From the NCBI GenBank assembly GCA_040506775.1, contig JBEVWC010000018.1:97656-161655 (forward strand): a stretch of 64,000 nt of DNA, read 5' to 3'. The notes beneath the pieces are model-generated. The model did no database searches and was not told the DNA's origin. It worked only from the letters and a program-made list of their open reading frames with translations. Shown here one piece after another: positions 50,051 to 57,665 of the stretch (its first letter is position 1; every line of letters starts with the position of its first letter). Source of the DNA: Thiodiazotropha sp040506775 (GTDB taxonomy: Bacteria > Pseudomonadota > Gammaproteobacteria > Chromatiales > Chromatiaceae). The position numbers and the translations under genes were made by a program.

Positions 50051-50317
50051 CACAAGGCGCATTCGTACTTACTAAATCATTAAAGAGTAGCAGCTCCGCA
50101 CGCTATGGTGTGTCCGATAACTTATTGATATTTAATATTTTTGTTGTATTTGGTTTAGTGAAAATTCCTAATCCATTAGTTTGATCTGTCCTCTCCCGAT
50201 TGCCTTATAAAACAATAAGTTAAGCAATTACTCATAATGCTATCTTTGTCTCTAATTGATAGGGTAGGCATAGTTATCTATTGGGCTCAGCCTTGATCCT
50301 TGTGGAGGCAGGATAGC
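50051..50317. other. AT-rich gap, nothing recognised
   Basis: About 267 bases of low GC between a small ORF and the 67-residue gene. No convincing promoter or hairpin was found. The GGAGG before 50318 belongs to the next gene. Confidence 0.35.
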
Positions 50318-50521
50318 ATGAATTTTGAAGAAATCGGTCTGGTTGAAGGAGAGCGTGAACATCTTACGCGCGAAGGTATGGGGGATGTTGTAGCCGGCCG
50401 CGTGATCGAACACCAGGTGCTACAAGCCTGGGCCGAGAGCCTGGGTTCCAACAATCCGCTGCCGACACCAACAACGAAAAAGGCGGCACAAGAGGCCGCC
50501 TCGCTAAAGTCGAATATCTGA
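50318..50521 (+). CDS. Unknown 67-residue protein
   Basis: Starts MNFEEIGLVEGERE with GGAGG about 11 bases upstream. The segment GRVIEHQVLQAWAESLGSNNPLPTP resembles the C-terminal tail of some addiction-module antitoxins, but the DNA-binding half of such proteins is missing, so this is only a resemblance. It converges with a minus-strand gene whose stop is 2 bases away. Confidence 0.5.
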   Translation: MNFEEIGLVEGEREHLTREGMGDVVAGRVIEHQVLQAWAESLGSNNPLPTPTTKKAAQEAASLKSNI

Positions 50522-50523
50522 AA

Positions 50524-50763
50524 CTATGCGGGGTCCGGGAATGGCATCGCCTGGCGCAATGTATCCTGCGCCTCCAGGAAGTCATTCCTGCTCGCCAGTC
50601 CCGTTTCCGCTTGGTAGTACAGAACTGTGACCATATTGGCGACAGCTTCCGCTATTGGCGATATTTCCCTGGCTGTCTCCTGATCCATCCAATCGATCCC
50701 CAGAAGTTGGCTGGCCGCATGGTGTACCACTTGGCCGATTTCGATATTATGTTGCGTTGCCAT
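50524..50763 (-). CDS. Unknown 79-residue protein, last gene of the transfer operon
   Basis: An ATG with a strong AGGAGGTG 6 bases before it. The helical sequence (QVVHHAASQLLGIDWMDQE, NDFLEAQDTLRQAMPFPD) has no signal peptide, membrane helix or known motif. It lies 66 bases after trbL on the same strand, so it is likely expressed with the trb genes. Confidence 0.65.
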   Translation of the reverse strand: MATQHNIEIGQVVHHAASQLLGIDWMDQETAREISPIAEAVANMVTVLYYQAETGLASRNDFLEAQDTLRQAMPFPDPA

Positions 50764-50795
50764 TTTTCACCTCCTATCAGGTGTTGAGTGGAAGT

Positions 50796-50824
50796 GCCGG
50801 TCGGTTGTCGAAGGGCCGACCGGC
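50796..50824 (-). repeat. Hairpin between trbL and the terminal small gene
   Basis: GCCGGTCGG (50796-50804) and CCGACCGGC (50816-50824) form a perfect 9-bp stem with an 11-base loop, just after the trbL stop. No T-run follows, so it may stabilise the trb message or partly attenuate it. Confidence 0.5.
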
Positions 50825-50829
50825 GCGCT

Positions 50830-52329
50830 TCAGGACTGCTTGGTATCAGTCCCAACGAAGGCAGCAATCTCCGCTGCCATATTAACCTCAGTCTCATCGG
50901 CAGATCCCAAACTATTGCCTTCAGATGAGGCAGCGGAATCTGCGCTCCTTGCCTGAATCGCATCCGCGATACGCTCCTTGGCAGATTCCATCACGGAATT
51001 GACCTTTGCCTTTGCCATATCAGCGGTACCATGAGAAAAAGCAGAGAAAAAGCCTCCCGGAGATGCCGGGTTGTTATTGCCTGGCGTATGTTCACTTTGG
51101 GATTTTTCAGATGTAGCAGATGCCGAGCTTTCGGATGCATCGCTGGAAAACCCTGCCGCTTTCGCAAAAGGTGTAGTTTCCGTCATTGGCAGTGGAGATT
51201 CACTACCAGTCGCACCTCCAGGTCCATCTCCGTTGTGACCAGAGGAGGCGGCATCGCTACTAAGCGTATTAGTGAGAATGTCGCTCCCAGATGCTATATC
51301 CGCATTCGCTGCTGTGAATGCCGCCTTGAGTGCAGACATTCCGCCGGCTGCCTCTGCAACTCCGGAGGAGATCATTGAACCAGCCATTGCACTGGCGGCA
51401 GTTGCCGTACCCATGGCTCCAAACATGGCCCCGGTACCAAATTGTCCAATACCCATGCCACTCGGCGCGTGCCCGGTAATAATCCCGGCTAGTAGTTGCG
51501 GTACCTTGTTGGTCAACAGCATTATCGTGAAAATAACAACAGTAACGACCGCCATTTCTGTCAGATCAAGTTGCGTCTGCATATTGGTGTAATATTCGTT
51601 GATCAGTGACACGCCAATGCCAATAATCAATATCATTGTCATGATTTGGATGGCGATTCCAAGCACCGCTTTGAAATAGTTGATCGCCATCTCCGAAGTC
51701 CATCGTGACCCGCCGAATCCAAGGTAGAAAATCCCCCCATAGGACATCATCCAGGCAGTGACATACAGGAGTAGTACATTCACGGCAATCATTGCGGTCA
51801 TCAGCAATACTGCGAATCCTAGCGCGATGCCTACCGCGCTATCGACTGGTGACCAAAGCGATGATTCGACCAGTGTTTTACCAAGCATGATAAAACCGAT
51901 ATCTACGATTTCGGACGGTGAAAAATGCCCACTGTAGCCACCTAAACCCGCCGCTGACCCACCTAGCTGTCTTAGCGAATTGATTATTGAACGCGCGAAA
52001 TCAGGTCCATTGATCAGTAGCCACCAAAAGAACCCGGTGAATATAGTAAACCGGGTAAATTCCGCGAAGAATTCTCCGATATCGGCTTTTCGTAATGCCA
52101 TAAATCCGAATGTAATTACCATAGAGATCAGCACGAGCGTCCAAAATAGACGTGTCGCGGCTGATTCAATAACGCCAGACCAATTGCTGACATTAGATTC
52201 GAATTTACTCAGGACTTGATCCATAATGCCATCATTGTTAATGGCGGCACTCGCATCCGTTGTTAACAATATCAAGCCAATCACTGCCGAGAAAATGATT
52301 AGTACCGGGGTTTTGATCAAGTATTTCAT
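50830..52329 (-). CDS. trbL: TrbL/VirB6-like inner-membrane conjugation protein
   Basis: 499 residues from the ATG at 52329, which has AAGGAGGA 8 bases upstream; an upstream in-frame ATG is rejected. About six to seven membrane segments fill residues 1-290 (MKYLIKTPVLIIFSAVIGLI, VVTVVIFTIMLLTNKVPQLLAGI), then a long Gly/Ala/Ser-rich hydrophilic tail, the TrbL pattern. TrbL is the polytopic channel-like core of the IncP mating pore. It follows trbJ and trbK in RK2 order. RK2 TrbL is somewhat longer. No other pore genes are present here. Confidence 0.9.
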   Translation of the reverse strand: MKYLIKTPVLIIFSAVIGLILLTTDASAAINNDGIMDQVLSKFESNVSNWSGVIESAATRLFWTLVLISMVITFGFMALRKADIGEFFAEFTRFTIFTGFFWWLLINGPDFARSIINSLRQLGGSAAGLGGYSGHFSPSEIVDIGFIMLGKTLVESSLWSPVDSAVGIALGFAVLLMTAMIAVNVLLLYVTAWMMSYGGIFYLGFGGSRWTSEMAINYFKAVLGIAIQIMTMILIIGIGVSLINEYYTNMQTQLDLTEMAVVTVVIFTIMLLTNKVPQLLAGIITGHAPSGMGIGQFGTGAMFGAMGTATAASAMAGSMISSGVAEAAGGMSALKAAFTAANADIASGSDILTNTLSSDAASSGHNGDGPGGATGSESPLPMTETTPFAKAAGFSSDASESSASATSEKSQSEHTPGNNNPASPGGFFSAFSHGTADMAKAKVNSVMESAKERIADAIQARSADSAASSEGNSLGSADETEVNMAAEIAAFVGTDTKQS

Positions 52330-52343
52330 TCTGGGTTTCCTCC

Positions 52344-52559
52344 TTATATGTCGCCCCACGATTTGGGGGGTTTGCTTGGCTTGAATGGATTCTCATCAAT
52401 GCATTTTGATGCGAACTCCTCTCGGAGACTCTCCGGCTCCTGGGCCATGATGTTTTCGCGCTTACAGTTCTCTATGTTCACTTCTGGCATGGTTGCCTGT
52501 TCTTGTGAACACCCTGCAAGTGAGAGAAACGCAATCAACGACAATTTCTGAATAGTCAT
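52344..52559 (-). CDS. trbK: TrbK/EexN-like entry-exclusion lipoprotein
   Basis: 71 residues from the ATG at 52559. A lipoprotein signal MTIQKLSLIAFLSLAGC is followed by ENCKRENIMAQEPESLREEF...CIDENPFKPSKP, which has the two-Cys plan of IncP TrbK entry-exclusion proteins. TrbK in the recipient inner membrane blocks entry of like plasmids. It sits between trbJ and trbL as in RK2. Its C-terminus, PKSWGDI, is identical to that of TrbJ. Confidence 0.85.
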   Translation of the reverse strand: MTIQKLSLIAFLSLAGCSQEQATMPEVNIENCKRENIMAQEPESLREEFASKCIDENPFKPSKPPKSWGDI

Positions 52560-52572
52560 ATTTTCAATCTCC

Positions 52573-53352
52573 CTATATGTCTCCCCAGGATTTGGGGGAA
52601 GTACTCTTAATAAATCCATTGTTTCGAAATCGTTTACTCGCAGCCTGTTGCCTGGCTTCCTCATCCATCTGTGCTTGCATCCTGGTGGCCACAGCGTTCT
52701 GCTGTGCGATCAACAGCCCCCGAATCTGCAATAGCTGGTTTGCCTGCTGGCTGGCGAGCTGGTTGGCGTATCCGATGGCCTCCATCTGTCCCCCAGCCCC
52801 GGTAGCCGCAGACTGAAGCCGCTCCAGTTGCCTGGCGTCGTCCTCTATCGCGTCCTGTTGCTGGTCAAGGCCCTCGAATAATGCGCGGTTGGCGCGCTGC
52901 TGAGATTCATAGCCCAGCGACCTGGTCTCTTCGAGCTTCGCCCACTCGGCGGCCGTGCAATTGCCGCTGCCGTCAAAGCAAGGAGAATTCATGTAGTAAT
53001 CGAGATCCCCGAATTTGTCCAAATAGCTACTTAAGCTGCCGAGCTGGGTTTTGTAGTAGCTCAGAGTATCGATAGCTCCACGCAGATTATTCATTGTCGT
53101 CGTCGCGTCATCCCAGATATTCTGCGTTGGCGCCATAGTATTTTGCAGCATGTTTTGATACTGCTGGAGTTGTGTCCTATATTCTTGAATTTGTTTATAA
53201 GTCTGTGCAGTCTCCTCAAGCACAGTCATTATATTCTGAACAAGATTAACCCCATCGAATGTAGGTATGCCTGCCTGTGCTGGTCCAGAAAATGATGACT
53301 CCAGGATAATCGCAATCGAAAAAATTTTAGCCGCTAAAATTTTGTGTCTCAT
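52573..53352 (-). CDS. trbJ: TrbJ/VirB5-like conjugation protein
   Basis: 259 residues. The signal peptide MRHKILAAKIFSIAI...GPAQA precedes a helical, Gln-rich body (QYQNMLQNTMAPTQNIWDD, NQLASQQANQLLQIRGLL) typical of TrbJ/VirB5 pilus-tip proteins. Shine-Dalgarno AGAGGA lies 8 bases before the ATG. A perfect IncP KorB operator (53326-53338) falls within codons 5-9, encoding part of ILAAKI. It lies 19 bases after traI. It would be exported and act on the pilus or as the Eex-linked component. Confidence 0.9.
   Translation of the reverse strand: MRHKILAAKIFSIAIILESSFSGPAQAGIPTFDGVNLVQNIMTVLEETAQTYKQIQEYRTQLQQYQNMLQNTMAPTQNIWDDATTTMNNLRGAIDTLSYYKTQLGSLSSYLDKFGDLDYYMNSPCFDGSGNCTAAEWAKLEETRSLGYESQQRANRALFEGLDQQQDAIEDDARQLERLQSAATGAGGQMEAIGYANQLASQQANQLLQIRGLLIAQQNAVATRMQAQMDEEARQQAASKRFRNNGFIKSTSPKSWGDI
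53326..53338. promoter_or_regulatory. KorB operator (OB) inside the start of trbJ
   Basis: TTTAGCCGCTAAA, an exact match to the IncP KorB operator TTTAGC[C/G]GCTAAA. It is within codons 5-9 of trbJ rather than in a promoter. KorB can act at a distance, so it could still repress or mark this operon. Confidence 0.8.
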
Positions 53353-53371
53353 TTCATCAATCCTCTTGTGT

Positions 53372-55138
53372 TTACAATGTTCGCCCTTTATTGCTCCGTT
53401 TGGCCCTTTTTGCCGCTAGCTCTGTCCGTATCTTCACTCGGCGCTGCTCCAGCGTATTAGGTACAGGTGCATTCTTCGCACCGCCGATGCGCATTACTTC
53501 CACCTGGCTCAATAACCGCAGGCCCTTCCGCCGATGGGGAGGTGGTTCCTGGCCGACCTGCGGCATGCCTGGCCGTTTGGTGGGCGTCTTGCTTTTGAGC
53601 GTGGCGAGGTCTCTCAGCATGGCTTGCCGCCGTTGCTCAAGCCTCGGATCGGTGAAGGTGATAGGGAGCTGGGAAAGTGCTGCCGACTGGATTACCCGGG
53701 CCTTAAACTCCGGTGATCCGTTAACAGCGATACGATTTCCATATCGCTCCATGGCCACCCTCAAGGCCGCCTCTACGGCCTCGCCGGTTACCTGGTGGGA
53801 AAGTTGCAGCTTGTCGCCGTCATCACGTACAGCAGTCGCGCCGGCGCGATAAATGATTGTTCCCTTCTTGGTGATGTTGTCGATCACTTGGGGATGACCA
53901 GGTGTTGCCACACCCTCGCCTTTGATTGTGTCCCCCTTGAGGCCCTGAGCGGCCTTCCTCGCCCGGAGGGCATCCAGGGCCTGCCTGTCGCCCTTTATGG
54001 CCTCCTGCTTCAACCAGTCCGCCCAGGTGCGCCGGCCCTGTGCCTGATAGATCGCCTGGCGATCTGCCCGGTACCGTTGTTCAATTCCATCAATCTCCGA
54101 TTTCAAGGAGTTACTGGCTTGTGTATACAGGAGCTTCCTGGTCAGTCGACCACCACCTGCAAGCTTGATCAATGCACGTCTCGCCTTCCCCTTCGCTTTG
54201 GCACGCGCAATCCGTTGATTCTTCGCTTGTCGCGCCTTCTCCAAAGCTGCTGTCTTGGTAGCCGCTGAGTTCTGCTGATCTGATTTGTACCTGGCGTAAA
54301 GTTCAGTGGTGTTCACCCGCAGTCGTACCGGATCTTTACGGTACTGTCGGCGGGGTTTGTCTCTATGAGCTTGGTTAGGTTCAAACGGCCCGAAACGGGC
54401 CTCCAGCTTTGGCTTGGAGAAATCTCGTCCCAAGGTGCTGGCCTTGATCGTCACATCGTCGTCGGCCACCACGACTAACCCATTCCCTCGTGCCCGGAGC
54501 TCCAAGCCGTTGTCGTGCATGACCTGGTGCAGTTCCTTCCAGGATTGCGCCGCCTTGATGTCACCCAGGCACTCGCGCTTAATCCATCCAATCATGCTCT
54601 CGATGCCGGCATGGCACTCCATATCCGCCGCACGGCTCTCGGCTCCGCGCCGGCGCGGGATATGATTGTCCGGCTGCAAGCTGTAGTCGCGCTCCATGAT
54701 CACGCACAGCTTAGCCAGCGTATGGTGCGGATAGTACGGCTCGTGAATGGTGTTCCGAGTTGGGTGAATCTTGTTGATGGCGATGTGGATATGGAGGTTG
54801 TCTGTATCGTGATGCACAGCGCTGATGCGCTGGTGCTCGCCGAAACCAAGGCCAGCGCAAATGCGCAACTCAATCGCCTTCAGTGTGTCGGCGTTGGGCT
54901 TCTCGCCAGCACGGAAGCTGACCAGAAGGTGATAGGTTTTATCGCTCTTTGCTCTGGTATTTGAAAACTGGGTCGCCAGTACTTCACTAACGGCATCCCG
55001 GACAGAATGTGCCTCGCAATTCGTCATCACGACCTCACCGAGGCGATGTTCCTTGCTCTGCTCGTCGGTGAGGTAGTCCACCAACCCGGCAAAATCGCTT
55101 TTGCCTAGTGAGCGCATGGGTACGTGCTTGGCAATCAA
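53372..55138 (-). CDS. traI: MOBP relaxase TraI, IncP (RP4/RK2) type
   Basis: 588 residues. The N-terminal relaxase domain starts MIAKHVPMRSL and has the SDKTYHLLVSFRAGE stretch and the three-His motif HHDTDNLHIHIAINK that binds metal. The catalytic Tyr is likely in the YLTDE segment (Y23 region). A C-terminal LPD7-like domain (AVRDDGDKLQLSHQVTGEAVEAAL) follows. The RP4 TraI of 732 residues is longer, so the C-terminal part is shortened. It nicks oriT at the RP4-type site and leads the strand. Its ATG overlaps the traJ stop (ATGA). Confidence 0.95.
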   Translation of the reverse strand: MIAKHVPMRSLGKSDFAGLVDYLTDEQSKEHRLGEVVMTNCEAHSVRDAVSEVLATQFSNTRAKSDKTYHLLVSFRAGEKPNADTLKAIELRICAGLGFGEHQRISAVHHDTDNLHIHIAINKIHPTRNTIHEPYYPHHTLAKLCVIMERDYSLQPDNHIPRRRGAESRAADMECHAGIESMIGWIKRECLGDIKAAQSWKELHQVMHDNGLELRARGNGLVVVADDDVTIKASTLGRDFSKPKLEARFGPFEPNQAHRDKPRRQYRKDPVRLRVNTTELYARYKSDQQNSAATKTAALEKARQAKNQRIARAKAKGKARRALIKLAGGGRLTRKLLYTQASNSLKSEIDGIEQRYRADRQAIYQAQGRRTWADWLKQEAIKGDRQALDALRARKAAQGLKGDTIKGEGVATPGHPQVIDNITKKGTIIYRAGATAVRDDGDKLQLSHQVTGEAVEAALRVAMERYGNRIAVNGSPEFKARVIQSAALSQLPITFTDPRLEQRRQAMLRDLATLKSKTPTKRPGMPQVGQEPPPHRRKGLRLLSQVEVMRIGGAKNAPVPNTLEQRRVKIRTELAAKRAKRSNKGRTL

Positions 55139-55497
55139 CGTTCTGCCCTCGGTCGAAGGATGGACTCCATGAGATGGCTCATTTGCTCTTGCGTCATCTT
55201 GATGCGATCCAGCACCGACAGGATGGTGCTCACCTTGATCTCGGCCACCTTGGCGTCGTTGTTCAGCCAGAGCTTCAGCAATCCTCCCAGTCGGCCCAAA
55301 TCACCATTGACTCGGACCAGCTCGCGCACCTGCTGGGCATCTACCACACCATGTACACGATAGCCCTGACCAACTAGCCTCAGATACGTTGAGGCGCTGT
55401 GGCCAGCCATCCTGGCGTTCGACTCTATCTCTGCCCGTTCATCGGGGAGGCAGTAGACCTTGATCGGGAGGCTGTTCTTTCGTGTAACCTTGTTCAT
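55135..55497 (-). CDS. traJ: Relaxosome protein TraJ (RK2 type)
   Basis: 120 residues from the ATG at 55497. A start 32 codons upstream lies inside the preceding gene and is rejected. The core (PIKVYCLPDERAEIE, GVVDAQQVRELVRVNGDLGRLGGLLKLWL, ending RPRAE) is characteristic of the TraJ family of RK2, a ribbon-helix-helix protein that binds the inverted repeat next to nic and recruits TraI. The stop overlaps traI. Confidence 0.93.
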   Translation of the reverse strand: MNKVTRKNSLPIKVYCLPDERAEIESNARMAGHSASTYLRLVGQGYRVHGVVDAQQVRELVRVNGDLGRLGGLLKLWLNNDAKVAEIKVSTILSVLDRIKMTQEQMSHLMESILRPRAER

Positions 55498-55525
55498 TCT
55501 GGGAGCATTACCTGTTCCGGTATGG

Positions 55526-55816
55526 TTAGGTGTATTTCCACCAAAACCGTTTTCTCTTTGCTGCCTTGTTGGTTGCAATCCTGCATTCTTCAACGATTTG
55601 TCTAACTTCTCTTACTGTCAGATCATCGATGTGTTTTCCGGTATCAGCGCTGCGGTCAGCAACCAGGTTCACAAACCAGCCAGCTGATTCCTTCAGATCC
55701 ATCGGTGCGAGTCGGTCAACGAGATCACAACGCAGCGCCAAGGGGATAGGCGTGGGGTTGAGAAGACGCTCGTTTATCGTCGCGACACCTGTCGATTCAG
55801 TAATGCCGGTCCTCAC
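55526..55816 (-). CDS. Unknown 96-residue protein between oriT and traJ
   Basis: Starts from a GTG with an excellent AAGGAGG 8 bases upstream. The sequence (LVDRLAPMDLKESAGWFVNLV, DDLTVREVRQIVEECRIATNKAAKRKR) is helical with a basic C-terminus. No known motif is visible. In RK2 traJ follows oriT directly, so this gene is an addition. A role in the relaxosome is possible from position only. Confidence 0.75.
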   Translation of the reverse strand: MRTGITESTGVATINERLLNPTPIPLALRCDLVDRLAPMDLKESAGWFVNLVADRSADTGKHIDDLTVREVRQIVEECRIATNKAAKRKRFWWKYT

Positions 55817-55839
55817 TACCGGTTCCTCCTTTGGCGTGC

Positions 55840-55965
55840 CTTAGCCCCGCAGGGCAGGATTCCGTTGAGCACCGCAGGTGCGAATAAGGCAGGGTGAAGA
55901 TGGACACCGCGCTTGCGTGGTGGGCCTACTTCACACATCCTGCCCGCTGTTCGGTGTCCATTAGC
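55840..55965 (+). other. oriT: oriT of RP4/RK2 type
   Basis: The plus strand from 55850 to 55945 follows the RK2 oriT almost base for base, from memory of that sequence: GCAGGATTCC, GTTGAGCACCG, CAGGTGCGAATAAGG, then the inverted repeat GTGAAG (55894-55899) / CTTCAC (55929-55934) for TraJ, then ACATCCTG before CCC. The expected nick is after 55942, eight bases past the inverted repeat, exactly as in RK2. The 5' leading strand would enter toward the 56-63 kb side and the tra/trb genes would enter last. Confidence 0.92.
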
Positions 55966-56120
55966 AGTCTGTTGAAAGTAGAATTTCCGTTCATTTCCTC
56001 GCATCAATCTGTGCTGTACAGCGATTGACCGAGAAAAGAATGCAGTGAACACAGTTTGAACGCCAAGAAGTGGTGTAACAGTGCGGTTGCAGTGCAAAAA
56101 TAGATATTGAATCGAGTTCA

Positions 56121-56462
56121 TCAAATCAAATCCTCTTCATCCGGATTCGGATTGAAGCTAAAGCCCTGCCTTGATGTGCTTTGCGAACTCTTTTTAGCGG
56201 TCTTTGTAGTTCCAGAGCATCCACGCCTTGATTCCACATTGTTGAGAAAAATACGGTTCACATGCCGACGGAACGCCTGGTAACTGAAATTGACCTTTCC
56301 TTCGTCTTGAAGAGTCTGATAGATCGCAAGAACAGACCATCCATCATCGAGCGCGGTTTGGATGTCGCGACGAAGAGCGAGCACGATGGCTCGATTCGCG
56401 TGAGGTGTACAAGACGAGGTTTTCCTAGCTCGGTCTCCGATTCTCTCTGATAGACTTTTCAT
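56121..56462 (-). CDS. traK: TraK-like oriT-binding protein
   Basis: 113 residues. The segment AIVLALRRDIQTALDDGWSVLAIYQTLQDEGKVNFSYQAFRRHVNRIF matches the TraK family core (a VxxD...GYS.....WxxL...G.I.FxYxxFxxHVxR pattern). RK2 TraK binds intrinsically bent DNA at oriT and aids relaxosome formation. In RK2 it diverges from traJ; here it reads toward oriT from upstream. The ATG at 56462 has GAGGA before it and lies 7 bases after the preceding stop. Confidence 0.8.
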   Translation of the reverse strand: MKSLSERIGDRARKTSSCTPHANRAIVLALRRDIQTALDDGWSVLAIYQTLQDEGKVNFSYQAFRRHVNRIFLNNVESRRGCSGTTKTAKKSSQSTSRQGFSFNPNPDEEDLI

Positions 56463-56469
56463 CAAATCC

Positions 56470-57339
56470 TCAAATGTTGACTTTTAGGCTTTTTCGAATG
56501 GCAGATAGCTGTTGCTGGTTTCTTCGTTTGGCCTTCGGGCTTGATTCTCTATGTCGGCGCTCTTTTTCTCTTTCAATGCGTTCAGCGGCTTTCTTTTCTT
56601 TTGAATGTTGCTGGCGAAACTCCAGGGCAGCTGCTGGTACAAACGTGCCCTTGCAAGCCGCCTCAATCAGCGCTCTTAAGAGTCCGATCGGGTGCCTAAC
56701 TGTTCCTCTCATTGCTAATCCTGCGATTTCATCCAGGATTAGTTGTTGATGTTCATCTGGGCAGTGATTCAATAGTAGCGATGCGGATTCCTTTATTGCC
56801 TCTTTGTTCAGTGAGGAAGGCCAGGTCAAATCGTCTACAACTACGCGATTCTGGTTGGCTTTGAGGGTAGTTGTAGGTTCTATACCGGTTCTTGATGGTT
56901 GGGGTGCAAAAGCTTTGCACCCTTTACTGTCGAATTTTTCACCCTTTACTGTTCTAAGCTGCACCCTTTCAGGTTTTGAAATGGGTGAAATATCTGCATC
57001 CTTTTTTGCGGCGGGTTGCTGGTCCAAATGGGAAGCAAAAAAGGGTGAAAAATTTGCAGGGTTTACTATCCAAGCAGGATTGATCCGATATTCAGTTGCT
57101 CTCCCTCGTCCGCCAGCTGAATGACGAACGGTGAGTAACCACCTGGTTTCTCGCATCTTTGCTAGATGCATTTGGACAGCTCTTTTGCTCTGGCGAGTCT
57201 TCTCCGCTGTGTAGGGAACGCTGGGGCGTATGCCTGTGCCGTCATCGTGTGCGTGATCGGCATAGGAAAGGGCAACCAGTAATTCACCGCCGCCGGCAGG
57301 ATAGTGTTCCCAAACGAGACTCATCATCTTTATGCTCAT
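56470..57339 (-). CDS. Winged-helix DNA-binding protein (replication-initiator-like)
   Basis: 289 residues. The N-terminus SIKMMSLVWEHYPAGGGELLVALSYADHAHDDG and RQSKRAVQMHLAKMRETRWLLTVRH form a winged helix similar to phage O-type/plasmid replication proteins. The central part is charged and low complexity; the C-terminus is strongly basic and Gln-rich. No ATPase or nicking motif is present, so it could be a replication initiator for the excised circle or a regulator. It lacks a clear Shine-Dalgarno and probably depends on coupling to the upstream excisionase-like gene. Confidence 0.75.
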   Translation of the reverse strand: MSIKMMSLVWEHYPAGGGELLVALSYADHAHDDGTGIRPSVPYTAEKTRQSKRAVQMHLAKMRETRWLLTVRHSAGGRGRATEYRINPAWIVNPANFSPFFASHLDQQPAAKKDADISPISKPERVQLRTVKGEKFDSKGCKAFAPQPSRTGIEPTTTLKANQNRVVVDDLTWPSSLNKEAIKESASLLLNHCPDEHQQLILDEIAGLAMRGTVRHPIGLLRALIEAACKGTFVPAAALEFRQQHSKEKKAAERIEREKERRHRESSPKAKRRNQQQLSAIRKSLKVNI

Positions 57340-57351
57340 GAAGGTGCTTGT

Positions 57352-57561
57352 TTAGCTTTCCAGCAGTTGAGCAATTTCGATTGTGCGAAAGTAAACCCTG
57401 CGACCGATTTTAAGCCTTGTGCCATTGAATTTGGTCTAGCAGTCGTTATTAGAACGCAGGCAGTAGCGCAAAGCTTCGGGTGACTTTTCTAAAACATCTG
57501 CGAGATTTGTTATGGTCATCAGCACGCCATAACGTTCAACTAGAGATTCTTCGATTGTCAT
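57352..57561 (-). pseudogene. AlpA/excisionase-like gene interrupted by an in-frame amber codon
   Basis: Seventy codons read MTIEESLVERYGV...LRSNNDC, then TAG (57436-57438), then TKFNGTRLKIGRRVYFRTIEIAQLLES and a TAA stop. The second half matches the DNA-binding end of small helix-turn-helix regulators found in such elements, where a Trp often occupies the interrupted position; TGG to TAG is a single change. Either the gene is broken or amber is read through. Such a protein normally promotes excision. Confidence 0.7.
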
Positions 57562-57578
57562 ACGTCTTCACTCGTTGG

Positions 57579-57606
57579 TTACATGATGTAATGGAAAGTT
57601 ACATGA
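57579..57606. promoter_or_regulatory. Palindrome and direct repeat in the excisionase/unknown-gene divergent region
   Basis: TTACATGATGTAA (57579-57591) is a 6-1-6 palindrome and GTTACATGA recurs at 57578-57586 and 57598-57606. The location between divergent genes suits an operator for one of the small DNA-binding proteins of the element. Confidence 0.45.
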
Positions 57607-57665
57607 AGTTGAGGTACTCTGACGGGTAAAATACTTTGATATTATTTACAAGGACATATTGCCCT

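Noticed and set aside
50480..50505. GGCGGC/GCCGCC hairpin at the end of the 67-residue gene
   Set aside because: It lies within the coding sequence and lacks a T-run; probably incidental.
55816..56124. 102-codon open frame across oriT
   Set aside because: It overlaps the oriT, has no ribosome-binding site or homology, and its composition is non-coding.
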